A stretch of 20,199 nucleotides of DNA from assembly GCF_024699075.1 (NCBI RefSeq), contig NZ_JAILQF010000171.1, positions 1-20,199 of the forward strand, given 5' to 3'. This DNA is from Butyrivibrio sp. Lineage in GTDB: Bacteria > Bacillota_A > Clostridia > Lachnospirales > Lachnospiraceae. Below, piece after piece: positions 7,635 through 14,939 of this stretch; the first letter of the stretch is position 1; every line of letters starts with the position of its first letter. Made by a program: the position numbers and the translations under genes. The notes beneath the pieces are model-generated. The model had not been told where the DNA came from and ran no database searches. It saw only the letters and a list, made by a program, of their open reading frames with translations.

Positions 7635-8819
7635 TTAATAGTTTTCTTTGCGAACTTCAAAGAATGACTGTGGGTGCTTACATACAGGACATACTTCAGG
7701 AGCTTCAAGTCCTACAACAACATGTCCGCAATTGCGGCATTCCCACATAGTTACGCCGCTCTTTTTAAATACTTCCATAGCTTCTACATTCTTAAGAAGA
7801 GCACGATATCTTTCTTCGTGAAGCTTCTCTATTGCAGCAACTCCTCTGAACTGTTCTGCCAGTTCATGGAATCCTTCCTCATCAGCATCTTTGGCCATTC
7901 TGTCATACATATCTGTCCATTCATAGTTCTCGCCTTCAGCTGCATGTTTGAGGTTTAACTCAGTATCGCCAAGTTCTCCAAGAGCCTTGAACCATAACTT
8001 AGCATGTTCCTTTTCATTATCAGCTGTCTTTAAGAACAGAGCTGCGATCTGCTCATAGCCAGCCTTCTTTGCAACAGAAGCAAAATAAGTATACTTATTT
8101 CTTGCCTGAGATTCTCCTGCAAAAGCTTCCCAAAGATTCTTCTCGGTCTTAGTACCTGCATAAGGGTTACCCGTCTTAGGTTCTTCAATCTTTTCGAACT
8201 TACTTGCAGGCTGTTTGCATACAGGACACTCTTCCGGCGGCTGATCGCCTTCATGAATGTAACCACAAACTGTACATCTCCACTTTGTCATAGTCTTGTC
8301 TCCTTTTCCTTTTATTGAATCTTTTTCATTGTTTGGTACTAGTTCAAGTAGCTTTTGAGCCACATCTATTGGGAAATCAGATGTAGGAGGATTTTCTATA
8401 AGTTCCTCTAACAGCTCATGTGAATTCCCGCTTTGCGGAAGCATGAAGCCTGCCTCTCTTTCAATATCTTCCGCTATAAGCCTCTCTGATCTTGCTATTG
8501 CATCCATAAGTCTCTTAAGACCATTTTGTTCAGTAGCACCAGCTATCTGCTTTGCCATTACTTCTCCGTCAGACTTACTTTGTGTAAGCTTATTAAGTAT
8601 GGCTTTAACTTCATCCGTCTTTGGCTGCTGCGAAGGAAGTACTACCGGCACAAGGCTTATAGCACCGCTTGGGCAAGCCTTGGCGCATACTCCACAGCCA
8701 ACACATTTATCTATATCTATAATACTGTCTTCTGTATCAGTCGCTCCGTATGGGCAAACATAAAGGCACAGACAATCTTTGGTACAAAGTCTCAGATTCC
8801 TATAAGCTTTAAATTCCAT
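7635..8819 (-). CDS. Ferredoxin-rubredoxin-rubrerythrin-rubredoxin fusion (peroxide reductase)
   Basis: This is a 394-residue multi-cofactor protein. The order is: a 2[4Fe-4S] ferredoxin-like module with C12/C16/C18/C22 and the canonical [12 protein letters not shown] (39-50); a helical linker (about 60-170); a rubredoxin module (C182, C185, C198, C201); a ferritin-like diiron rubrerythrin domain (about 215-350) with its ExxH/E ligands ([31 protein letters not shown]); and a C-terminal rubredoxin module (C361, C364, C377, C380). Rubrerythrins reduce H2O2 to water; the added centres would form an internal electron wire. ATG 8819 lies 2 nt after the stop codon of the preceding gene. Codon 177 (ATG at 8291) has its own AAAGGAG site 8 nt upstream, so a free Rd-Rbr-Rd form may also be made, or the fusion is recent. 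Standard rubrerythrin has only one rubredoxin domain and no ferredoxin. Confidence 0.92.
   Translation of the reverse strand: MEFKAYRNLRLCTKDCLCLYVCPYGATDTEDSIIDIDKCVGCGVCAKACPSGAISLVPVVLPSQQPKTDEVKAILNKLTQSKSDGEVMAKQIAGATEQNGLKRLMDAIARSERLIAEDIEREAGFMLPQSGNSHELLEELIENPPTSDFPIDVAQKLLELVPNNEKDSIKGKGDKTMTKWRCTVCGYIHEGDQPPEECPVCKQPASKFEKIEEPKTGNPYAGTKTEKNLWEAFAGESQARNKYTYFASVAKKAGYEQIAALFLKTADNEKEHAKLWFKALGELGDTELNLKHAAEGENYEWTDMYDRMAKDADEEGFHELAEQFRGVAAIEKLHEERYRALLKNVEAMEVFKKSGVTMWECRNCGHVVVGLEAPEVCPVCKHPQSFFEVRKENY
8291..8306 (-). promoter_or_regulatory. Internal ribosome binding site and start inside the rubrerythrin fusion
   Basis: On the minus strand AAAGGAG (8306-8300) is followed after 8 nt by an in-frame ATG at 8291, exactly where the first rubredoxin module begins ([11 protein letters not shown]). 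The quality of the site equals that of the other genes in this operon. This suggests a second product of 218 residues lacking the ferredoxin part, or a former gene boundary. Confidence 0.6.
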
Positions 8820-8821
8820 CC

Positions 8822-9454
8822 TTATGCCCTCCCTTCTATTTTTTCAAATTTAAATGGAGGTACCTTGCATACAGGACACACTTCCGGAGGCTGATCGCCA
8901 ATATATACAAAACCGCATACTGTACATATCCATATATCGGTATTTGCGAGCATTTCCTCACCCTCTTTTAGATATCTGTTTACTAAAGATGAGAGCATTC
9001 TTGTAACTTTCTCGCCCCATACACATATTCTTGCAGCTCCTCTGTCACTATTTTGATCAGCAACAGCTCTTACGTCAGGATAATTGTCTATATCTTCCTG
9101 TAATAACTGAGATATATTCTCAACTGTAGCATCATTTACAGGTGGAGTTATCCTGGTAAAATAATCTGCAAGCTCTGTAAAAAGTCTGGATTCTTCCTGC
9201 TTGTACTGCTTTTCACAGCCCCTTGCAAGATTAGAACATATACAGGCAAGCTGTCCTGCAGAAAGCTTTTTAAGATCAGCATCTTCTGTGTTTACAGTAA
9301 CAGGACCAGTCTCCTTTTTGACTTCTTCTGCCTTAAAATCCGACTTGGAAGCGCCGCACAGAGGGCATTTCCAATCATCCGGGAGTTTATCAAACGGAAT
9401 ATTCTCTTTGTCTTCATCGTAGACATATCCGCAGATCTGGCATATGTAGCGCAT
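8822..9454 (-). CDS. Rubredoxin-helical domain-rubredoxin protein
   Basis: This 210-residue protein has an N-terminal rubredoxin (C5, C8, C30, C33; [15 protein letters not shown]) and a central helical region (about 55-165) rich in Leu/Glu that I do not recognise. It ends in a rubrerythrin-type rubredoxin module (C177, C180, C193, C196; [11 protein letters not shown]). It is likely a cytoplasmic electron carrier feeding the rubrerythrin fusion and superoxide reductase encoded downstream. The central part contains two cysteines (ACICSN) and a third (ICVWGEK), so another cofactor is possible. ATG 9454 has a near-perfect AAGGAGG site. It is the first gene of the operon. Its C-terminal module is close in sequence, even at DNA level, to the internal rubredoxin of the next gene, indicating module duplication. 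Confidence 0.85.
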   Translation of the reverse strand: MRYICQICGYVYDEDKENIPFDKLPDDWKCPLCGASKSDFKAEEVKKETGPVTVNTEDADLKKLSAGQLACICSNLARGCEKQYKQEESRLFTELADYFTRITPPVNDATVENISQLLQEDIDNYPDVRAVADQNSDRGAARICVWGEKVTRMLSSLVNRYLKEGEEMLANTDIWICTVCGFVYIGDQPPEVCPVCKVPPFKFEKIEGRA

Positions 9455-9538
9455 ATTTACCTCCTTACCTGTTTGCTGTCTCGCAGGGATGTGCTCATAT
9501 TCGAGCCATATATGATCTCGCGGTCACATATACGATAT

Positions 9539-9553
9539 TATTAGTTACTAATA
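9539..9553. promoter_or_regulatory. Perfect 7-1-7 palindrome, candidate operator
   Basis: TATTAGTTACTAATA is a perfect 15-bp inverted repeat with a single central base, the geometry of PerR/Fur-type boxes. It lies about 15 bp downstream of a TATAAT on the minus strand, near the predicted transcript start of the rubredoxin operon. The binding protein is unknown. Confidence 0.5.
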
Positions 9554-9567
9554 TCTTTTTACTGTTA

Positions 9568-9582
9568 TTATAATTACTATAT
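9568..9582 (-). promoter_or_regulatory. PerR-like box overlapping the -10 element of the oxidative-stress operon
   Basis: TTATAATTACTATAT matches the Bacillus PerR consensus TTATAATnATTATAA at 12 of 14 defined bases. It overlaps a minus-strand TATAAT (9574-9569), with TTTATA as a weak -35, 16 bp away. Genes for rubrerythrin, superoxide reductase and ferritin are classic PerR targets in clostridia. The surroundings are very AT-rich, so a chance match cannot be excluded. Confidence 0.5.
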
Positions 9583-9685
9583 TTTGGATATAAATGTATA
9601 ATATTGGGATACAAGCCCGAGTATTTTTGTCACTTTTATATAGACAATAATTTTATGTTATCACTATATAGATACATTATACACG

Positions 9686-9713
9686 AAAAAAGAGCTGAAT
9701 CTCAGCTCTTTTT
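9686..9713 (-). terminator. Terminator of the PrsW-like protease gene
   Basis: A 12-bp perfect stem AAAAAGAGCTGA / TCAGCTCTTTTT with a 3-nt loop (ATC) lies 20 nt after the stop codon. On the minus strand it ends in TTTTTT. The base composition makes it potentially active in both directions. Confidence 0.85.
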
Positions 9714-9732
9714 ATTTCTTTTATACGGTTAA

Positions 9733-10527
9733 TTAATTAACCATCTTTTTAAGGAGCATAAGCTTATAATCTATATTGATCTCTTCATTTAACAGGTTAT
9801 TTTTGCTGCATTTGGATACCTGTCTGAAAGTCATGATAACAAGTACAAAGAATATTATAAATGTTGTAAGAATTCCCAAAGTGCAAATGATAATTCCAAG
9901 ATACACCGGGTCCATATTGGTAGCAGTTTCAGAAGTAGTCATAAGATCAAGTCTGTCAAATATTATTGAAAGCGCAAACGGGATTCCATCAAATATGGTA
10001 TGAAGTACTATGGGGCCTACAAGAGACAGAACATGATATGTCCATTTATTCGTATTTTTGGCTTTTCCATAGTAATAGCCCATAACTGCTCCGAAAAGTA
10101 AATGGCATGGCAGAAATACTCTTATCAAGGTTCCAAGGCCGCCTTCAAGAGAATATAGAATATCCTCGCCAATTGTAAAGCCAAGAGCTACAACAGATGA
10201 TGCAATGACTGCATCGAGCCTTGTCACAACCTGCTTTTTATTTAAAGCTGCAATACGGAACATGCTATATTTACTTATTTCTTCAATAAGTGCTGCTGAA
10301 AGAAGGGCAGTAATCATGCCTTTAAGGAAAGGATTATCTATTTGTATAAAACCATCTTCCCAGAATACAATTCCAAGTACAGCGGCAAGTGCAAGCGCCA
10401 GAAAGCCAAGTCCTATAAGTTCTGCTATATAAAGCCTGGAGAACTTCTCTCCGCATTTATGTCTTATGAGCCATGCGATCATAAATGAAACAGCAATTAC
10501 CTGAATAGCACCTACTACTAAAATCAT
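9733..10527 (-). CDS. PrsW-family intramembrane protease-like membrane protein
   Basis: This is a polytopic membrane protein of 264 residues with about eight hydrophobic segments. It shows the PrsW/CPBP-like signature in order: EExxK (LIEEISKY), FTIGED, CHxxxGxxxGYYYG, and HTIFDG (HxxxD). PrsW proteins cleave anti-sigma factors or other membrane substrates during stress signalling; no substrate gene is adjacent here. The start is placed at ATG 10527, because AGGAGG lies 9 nt upstream. A longer frame from GTG 10557 would make that Shine-Dalgarno encode Arg-Arg and has no site of its own. The leader contains an inverted repeat able to cover this ribosome binding site. It is monocistronic, with its own terminator. 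Confidence 0.82.
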   Translation of the reverse strand: MILVVGAIQVIAVSFMIAWLIRHKCGEKFSRLYIAELIGLGFLALALAAVLGIVFWEDGFIQIDNPFLKGMITALLSAALIEEISKYSMFRIAALNKKQVVTRLDAVIASSVVALGFTIGEDILYSLEGGLGTLIRVFLPCHLLFGAVMGYYYGKAKNTNKWTYHVLSLVGPIVLHTIFDGIPFALSIIFDRLDLMTTSETATNMDPVYLGIIICTLGILTTFIIFFVLVIMTFRQVSKCSKNNLLNEEINIDYKLMLLKKMVN

Positions 10528-10532
10528 CTTTT

Positions 10533-10643
10533 CCATCCTCCTAAAGATCTTAGACACATTAAATTTGACATTGCCATGGTACCAAAACGAATATCACACT
10601 AATGTCACAGACCTAAAAGCGGAATTATATTATAGGAGGATGG
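10533..10643 (-). promoter_or_regulatory. PrsW-gene leader with RBS-sequestering inverted repeat
   Basis: CCATCCTCCTA in the leader (minus strand, 10643-10633) is the exact complement of TAGGAGGATGG (10543-10533), which contains the Shine-Dalgarno of the PrsW-like gene. Nested inside, TGACATT (10566-10572) pairs with AATGTCA (10601-10607). If the transcript starts upstream of 10643, the ribosome binding site would be hidden in an 11-bp helix. A TATAAT at 10634-10629 without a good -35 is an alternative promoter that would exclude the 5' arm. Confidence 0.4.
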
Positions 10644-10691
10644 CAAATTTTTAGACGACGTCAACTCCTTAGATGATGTTACTTTCTGGCA

Positions 10692-10738
10692 ATGGTACCT
10701 TCTTAGATTATGGTACCTTCTTAGATTATGATACTTTC
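10692..10738. repeat. 18-bp tandem repeat, 2.6 copies
   Basis: ATGGTACCTTCTTAGATT occurs at 10692-10709 and 10710-10727 and partly at 10728-10738 (ATGATACTTTC). A more distant copy (CTCCTTAGATGATGTTACTTTC) precedes it near 10665. No gene is seen in it. It lies between the protease leader and the MarR-like remnant. Confidence 0.8.
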
Positions 10739-10759
10739 AAGCTATGTTCACCTTTTCAA

Positions 10760-10891
10760 GTATTATTCCTGAAGCTGATCCAAGACCTGTGCCAAATACT
10801 AAAGCCAGGATAAAGCATATCATGACATCTGTACAAGACTTGGACTTTCTGACAGTGAATTTGATATTTATTATATGATCGTTCATTTTTT
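10760..10891 (+). pseudogene. Possible remnant of a MarR-family regulator (N-terminal fragment)
   Basis: On the plus strand one frame reads FLKLIQDLCQILKP up to about 10807. A neighbouring frame then reads DKAYHDICTRLGLSDSEF and continues to DIYYMIVHF. The YH-x6-LGLSDS-x-F-x-I-x-Y pattern is what I know from the first helices of a MarR-type regulator family common in Lachnospiraceae. The two parts are joined by a one-base frameshift, and the homology stops near 10889, where the N-terminal membrane helix of the diguanylate cyclase begins in a third frame. This looks like a gene cut by a deletion. Recognition is from memory; a 49-codon minus-strand frame over the same bases is the competing reading. 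Confidence 0.35.
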
Positions 10892-10936
10892 CTTATAGTA
10901 GTTATCGGCTTTGTTATCAGCATTGTCACGGCTACT

Positions 10937-11923
10937 ATGACTATTTTTGAAGATTTAGGTCTATGGTCATATCTGATTGATTTTATTGCAAGCATACTCA
11001 TCTTAATAATAGGCATATGGACAATTAAAACAGGTAATAAGCTTATAGGGCATATCGCTCTTCCTATAGTGCTTAACTGTATTATCATGCCGGCGTCTTA
11101 TTGGGCCTGTGGCGGACTTAATACCGGAACCATATTGTATTTTGTAGTATCTCTCTTTACAATAGGAGTTCTCTTAACCGGAAAAGCGATGTATATAGTT
11201 TATCTCATTTGCTTTTTGGTACAGTCTATTTCAATATGGATTCCGCTCTTTTATCCGCAAATTATCATAGATAATACTATGCCTTCCGAAACTGCCTATA
11301 TTATGGACTTTAATATAGCACTACTACTTACTTCTCTTGCTCTTCTTGGGATTACATCCATGATATATAGGGCTTATTACAAGGAGCGCGATAAGAATGA
11401 AAAGCTCATAGAACGTCTTAAATCTCTTTCGGAAAAAGATGAGCTGTCAGGCTTATACAACAGAAGAGAACTGTTTATAGTGCTTGAATACCTTTATAGC
11501 GAAAAAGAAGACAAGTATGTTCATCTGCAAAATGGTATTATGGCCATGTTCGACATAGATAATTTCAAAATACTCAATGACACCTATGGGCATCTGTTTG
11601 GTGATGAAGTTCTCAAGAAAATAGCGAGTGTCATACAAGGGCATCTTGATTCGGCCAAATACGAGATGGCTTTCAGGTATGGCGGAGAAGAGTTCGTATG
11701 CATTATGAACTCTGAAAAAAAGGAAGATGCCCTTGCACGAATTGATGACATAAGAAACAAAATTGAAAAGATTAAGTGGGAGGATCACCCTGATCTTACA
11801 GTTACTGTAAGTGGAGGAGCTGTACACTGCGCCGATTACGATAACTTTACCGATGCTCTCAAAGAAGTAGATGCGCTTCTGTATCAGGCCAAAAATAAGG
11901 GCAAAAACCACATAATCATGTAA
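10937..11923 (+). CDS. Membrane-anchored diguanylate cyclase (GGDEF), 5' end probably truncated
   Basis: This is a 328-residue protein with about six N-terminal transmembrane helices (to about residue 150), a short coiled-coil linker and a C-terminal GGDEF domain. The domain has DELSGLYNRR, the Mg/GTP loop FDIDNFKILNDTYGH and intact GGEEF (249-253), so it should make c-di-GMP from GTP at the cytoplasmic face. No RxxD I-site is seen before GGEEF. The ATG at 10937 is the first NTG codon in frame but has no Shine-Dalgarno. The open frame extends upstream to 10865 and encodes a hydrophobic helix (FFLIVVIGFVISIVTAT) typical of the missing first membrane segment. The native start seems to have been lost. 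Expression is therefore uncertain although the catalytic domain is intact. Confidence 0.8.
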   Translation: MTIFEDLGLWSYLIDFIASILILIIGIWTIKTGNKLIGHIALPIVLNCIIMPASYWACGGLNTGTILYFVVSLFTIGVLLTGKAMYIVYLICFLVQSISIWIPLFYPQIIIDNTMPSETAYIMDFNIALLLTSLALLGITSMIYRAYYKERDKNEKLIERLKSLSEKDELSGLYNRRELFIVLEYLYSEKEDKYVHLQNGIMAMFDIDNFKILNDTYGHLFGDEVLKKIASVIQGHLDSAKYEMAFRYGGEEFVCIMNSEKKEDALARIDDIRNKIEKIKWEDHPDLTVTVSGGAVHCADYDNFTDALKEVDALLYQAKNKGKNHIIM

Positions 11924-11971
11924 GATAAACTCGTTACTATTCTTGCAATCTGATATCTTGGGTAACCTATA

Positions 11972-11997
11972 AAGGATTTTCTTATCTTAAAAATCTT
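11972..11997. terminator. Weak hairpin between convergent genes
   Basis: AAGGATTTT (11972-11980) pairs with AAAAATCTT (11989-11997) with one mismatch and an 8-nt loop, between the convergent diguanylate cyclase and peroxiredoxin genes. There is no strong U-tract. It is the only terminator candidate here. Confidence 0.3.
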
Positions 11998-12002
11998 ATA
12001 CG

Positions 12003-12455
12003 TTAAAGAATATCAAGCATATTTTGGGGATCATCAGCGGCCTTAACTTTATCGTTGGCTCTTACGATGATTCCTTTTTCGTCAATGAGGTAAGTTGTAC
12101 GGACAACTCCCATATAGCTTTTACCATAATTCTTCTTTTCTTTCCATACGTCGTAAGCTTCTATTACCTTGTGATCCGGGTCTGAAAGAATGGTGAATTT
12201 GAGGTCATTTTTTTCCTCAAATTTCTTGTGCGAGGCTACGCTGTCTTTACTAATGCCAAGGACAACGGCTCCCTTTTCTGTAAACTGGGGATATCTTTCA
12301 GAAAAGCCGCATGCCTGCTTGGTACAGCCGGATGTATTATCCTTGGGGTAGAAGTATAATACCACCTTCTTGCCTTTATAATCTTTGAGTGAATGCATTG
12401 TCCCATTCTGATCGGGAAGTTCAAATGCAGGTGCCTTTGTTCCTACTTCAAGCAT
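12003..12455 (-). CDS. bcp: Thiol peroxidase, Bcp/PrxQ-type peroxiredoxin
   Basis: This is a 150-residue thioredoxin-fold peroxiredoxin that reduces H2O2 and organic hydroperoxides with electrons from thioredoxin. The active-site motif PKDNTSGCTKQAC holds the peroxidatic C44 and, five residues on, the resolving C49 typical of PrxQ. The conserved Arg lies in VVRTTYLID. The start is taken as ATG 12455, which has AAGGAGG 8 nt upstream; an in-frame ATG at 12491 adds 12 residues but has no site. It lies 69 nt downstream of the cobyric acid synthase gene on the same strand and may be co-transcribed with it. Confidence 0.93.
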   Translation of the reverse strand: MLEVGTKAPAFELPDQNGTMHSLKDYKGKKVVLYFYPKDNTSGCTKQACGFSERYPQFTEKGAVVLGISKDSVASHKKFEEKNDLKFTILSDPDHKVIEAYDVWKEKKNYGKSYMGVVRTTYLIDEKGIIVRANDKVKAADDPQNMLDIL

Positions 12456-12524
12456 ATTCGTATCCTCCTTTTGTACGTTGTCCGTTGTCATAGTTAAACT
12501 CGCAAAAGCTTCGCTTTTTGCTCG

Positions 12525-13976
12525 TTATATACTATAAATATAGTCCATGTTGAGATTGTCTCTGACTGTCTTAGCTAGCTTATCGTATTGCTGTTCTTTA
12601 AACGTTTTATAGTCCATGGTATTTTCAAGTTTTATGCCTTTAGCTTCTGCTAGCTTTTGTACTAATCTTAGAGCAGTATCTCCTTCATCAAAAATTCCAT
12701 GAACATATGTTCCAAATATATTGCCATTTTGGATAGTTGTAACTTGATTGTCTGATTCATCTGTCGTTACGCCCATATGTATCTCATAGCCAGTATATTC
12801 ATGATCTGATAAGGTCTCAAATATGCCACTCATCTTTGGGAAATGTCCCTGACACTGGCATCTGTTTTTCTTATCTTTAAGGACTGTCTTCGTATGTAAA
12901 AGGCTCATTCCTCTAATGCTTCCGCCTTCTTCGACATTATCAGGGTCGCTTATAACTTCTCCCAGCATCTGGAATCCGCCGCATATTCCTATTACGGGTG
13001 AATGTTCTGAAAAGCGCTTTACAAGAGCTTCCATTCCGGATGCACGCATCCATTTAAGGTCCGATATAGTATTTTTACTTCCTGGAAGTATTAAAAGGTC
13101 AGCTCCTTCAATATCTTTTGCCCTTGTTATGAATCTTACATTAACGCCTTCTATGCTTTCAAATGGTGCAGCGTCTGTAAAGTTCGATATTCTTGGAAAT
13201 CTGATAACAGCGATGTCTATGGACTTTCCATCTTTATAGCTGTCATTATCAAGTCTTTCGCTAAGGCTGTCTTCATCATCTATAAGAAGTCTTGTATATG
13301 GAATTGTCCCTATTACAGGTACCTTGCCCATATTTTCAAGCATTTCTATTCCGGGATCAAGGAGGCTTTTATCCCCTCTGAATTTATTGATTATAAGGCC
13401 TTTGACTCTGGCTCTCTCATCAGGTTCAAGAAGCTGCAAAGTCCCAAGAAGCTGGGCGAATACTCCTCCCCTGTCTATGTCTCCAACAAGAAGTACAGGT
13501 GCATCTATAAGCTTTGCAAGTCCCATGTTAACAATATCATCAGCCTTAAGATTAATCTCTGCAGGGCTTCCGGCACCTTCTACTACTATGATATCTGCCT
13601 GCTTCTCAAGTTCATTAAAGGCCGCCAGGATATCCGGTATCAGCTTCTTTTTGTACTTAAAATATTCTCTTGCCGGCATGTTGCCAACAACTTCGCCATT
13701 AACTATAACCTGTGAGCCTGTATCAGTTGTGGGTTTTAACAAAATAGGGTTCATGTATACGGAAGGCTTTATGCCTGCGCATTCAGCCTGCATAGCCTGC
13801 GCTCTTCCAAGCTCTTTACCATCTTCTGTAACAAAAGAATTAAGGGCCATATTCTGAGACTTAAAAGGAGCAACTCTATATCCGTCTTGTTTGAATATAC
13901 GGCACAGTGCACCAACCAAAAGGCTCTTGCCAACATTGGACATTGTACCTTGTATCATTATCACTTTAGTTTTCAT
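12525..13976 (-). CDS. cobQ: Cobyric acid synthase (adenosylcobyric acid a,c-diamide amidase)
   Basis: This 483-residue glutamine-dependent enzyme amidates four carboxylates of adenosylcobyrinic acid a,c-diamide in cobalamin synthesis. The N-terminal dethiobiotin-synthetase-like ATPase shows [19 protein letters not shown], and [13 protein letters not shown] followed by DIVNMG. The C-terminal class I glutaminase domain shows [10 protein letters not shown] with nucleophile C332 and catalytic H426 in YVHGIFD. Length is normal. No other cobalamin gene is in the window, so it is an orphan here. ATG 13976 has no Shine-Dalgarno. A TATAAT (13991-13986) ends only 9 nt before the start, which suggests a leaderless or near-leaderless transcript. 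No cobalamin riboswitch is seen upstream. Confidence 0.95.
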   Translation of the reverse strand: MKTKVIMIQGTMSNVGKSLLVGALCRIFKQDGYRVAPFKSQNMALNSFVTEDGKELGRAQAMQAECAGIKPSVYMNPILLKPTTDTGSQVIVNGEVVGNMPAREYFKYKKKLIPDILAAFNELEKQADIIVVEGAGSPAEINLKADDIVNMGLAKLIDAPVLLVGDIDRGGVFAQLLGTLQLLEPDERARVKGLIINKFRGDKSLLDPGIEMLENMGKVPVIGTIPYTRLLIDDEDSLSERLDNDSYKDGKSIDIAVIRFPRISNFTDAAPFESIEGVNVRFITRAKDIEGADLLILPGSKNTISDLKWMRASGMEALVKRFSEHSPVIGICGGFQMLGEVISDPDNVEEGGSIRGMSLLHTKTVLKDKKNRCQCQGHFPKMSGIFETLSDHEYTGYEIHMGVTTDESDNQVTTIQNGNIFGTYVHGIFDEGDTALRLVQKLAEAKGIKLENTMDYKTFKEQQYDKLAKTVRDNLNMDYIYSI

Positions 13977-14035
13977 AAATATATTATTATAAAAAAAAGG
14001 GCAGAATTCAACTGCTTTCAGGGTTTAACCAATAG

Positions 14036-14076
14036 AAAAAAAGCACCCCACCTATAAGCATTCGTAGGTTGGGATG
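14036..14076 (-). terminator. Intrinsic terminator upstream of cobQ
   Basis: Minus-strand CATCCCAACCTA (14076-14065) pairs with TAGGTGGGGTG (14054-14044), with one bulge and one wobble. Seven T follow after GC. It should stop transcripts from the membrane-protein gene ending at 14231 before they reach cobQ. Confidence 0.75.
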
Positions 14077-14147
14077 AATTGCATTTTAAAAGAATCATGC
14101 CCCAATTCTTGAATCCTATACTTGAATTCAGAATTGCACATGATATG

Positions 14148-14177
14148 ATTAATCCTGAATTATATTTCAGGATTAAT
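14148..14177. terminator. Perfect 12-bp hairpin after the membrane-protein gene
   Basis: ATTAATCCTGAA (14148-14159) and its exact complement (14166-14177) enclose a 6-nt loop, 54 bp beyond the stop codon at 14231. No U-tract follows on either strand, so it may protect the mRNA 3' end, with the terminator at 14036-14076 doing the release. The remaining sequence between 13977 and 14230 holds no gene. Confidence 0.5.
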
Positions 14178-14230
14178 TCTTATTAGGGAGACAGGTGCAA
14201 TAATTGTATATTGTAATATGCGCATATCAG

Positions 14231-14830
14231 CTACTTGGTATTACTTTTAAAGGTATCCGCTTTTTTAATATTACATCCCCTAACGATCACCATTATCTCT
14301 CGAATCAAGAAAAGTATTATGGACCAAAAGATAAGCATACCGGAAGTATCATTTTCTCCTGCTATCAGTTTGGTAAAAGCAAATATCAATAATATTGTTA
14401 TGATAATATTTAGTATGCTCCACACACGCGGCATGCCATCGCTATTATCTATTTTGCTGCTAACATAGTAATAATAGTAGGCAATAGAACTGACAACATA
14501 TTCTATTATCATAGTGATCATGAAGAAATAAAAGTTATGCATTACCATATGCCTTGGGAATGGAACTGTTAGTACCAGATTACCTAAAAAGTCGATCATA
14601 AAAATCCATGACAAGATTTCAAAAGCCTTGATGCAGGCTTTAAAGTCTCGATTGGATGCATTTTCCCTATCAAAGGAATATGCCATATATTTACATATAA
14701 GTACACGAATAGGAGTCAGTGCATAGAGAAAGATACTGACTATCCCACGTCTATATGGAACAGCCATCTCTATGATAAATATAAATATCATCAAAAAGGA
14801 ATAGTATATCATTTTCTTATTTATTGTCAT
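14231..14830 (-). CDS. Unknown multipass membrane protein
   Basis: I do not recognise this family. The product is about 199 residues with five or six hydrophobic helices, a positively charged N terminus (MTINKKMIYY), a polar segment with DRENASNRDFKAC near residue 60, and a basic C terminus (NIKKADTFKSNTK). The start is set at ATG 14830, because AGG lies 6 nt upstream; an in-frame ATG at 14842 adds four residues without a site. It follows the WG-repeat gene on the same strand across a hairpin-rich 109-bp gap. The two may form a cell-envelope operon. No catalytic motif is visible. Confidence 0.65.
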   Translation of the reverse strand: MTINKKMIYYSFLMIFIFIIEMAVPYRRGIVSIFLYALTPIRVLICKYMAYSFDRENASNRDFKACIKAFEILSWIFMIDFLGNLVLTVPFPRHMVMHNFYFFMITMIIEYVVSSIAYYYYYVSSKIDNSDGMPRVWSILNIIITILLIFAFTKLIAGENDTSGMLIFWSIILFLIREIMVIVRGCNIKKADTFKSNTK

Positions 14831-14851
14831 CTTTAACCTCATGTCGCGAAT

Positions 14852-14924
14852 GAAACGAGCGGCTAATGTTTCAAATTGATGGCGCTTACGACATCAATTT
14901 GGGTTTAAAATGGGACATTTTAAA
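14852..14924. repeat. Cluster of consecutive hairpins between the WG-repeat and membrane-protein genes
   Basis: Three inverted repeats follow each other: GAAAC/GTTTC (14852-14856, 14868-14872), a perfect 10-bp CAAATTGATG/CATCAATTTG (14872-14881, 14892-14901), and a perfect 9-bp TTTAAAATG/CATTTTAAA with a 3-nt loop (14904-14912, 14916-14924). They fill the intergenic gap. None has a proper U-tract; processing or mRNA-stability elements, or a short intergenic repeat element, are possible. Confidence 0.55.
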
Positions 14925-14939
14925 ACTTCTCTTCAAGTT

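Noticed and set aside
10635..10655. AGGAGGATGG on the plus strand as a translation start
   Set aside because: The frame ends after four codons. The sequence is better explained as the complement of the protease ribosome binding site.
10737..10886. 49-codon minus-strand frame with one hydrophobic segment (MNDHIINIKF... ending in EKVNIA)
   Set aside because: It has no Shine-Dalgarno and lies antisense to the MarR-like remnant, whose protein pattern looks more convincing. Kept only as a competing reading.
12507..12534. Hairpin GCAAAAGC/GCTTTTTGC between cobQ and bcp as a terminator
   Set aside because: The stem has a bulge and no U-tract follows on the minus strand, so read-through into bcp is as likely.
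13324..13857. 177-codon plus-strand frame inside cobQ
   Set aside because: Shadow of the conserved cobyric acid synthase frame, with Ser/Pro-rich composition typical of antisense frames.
13977..14230. Cobalamin riboswitch upstream of cobQ
   Set aside because: Neither a B12-box-like sequence nor the expected long aptamer was seen. The region is occupied by a terminator and a hairpin of the upstream gene.
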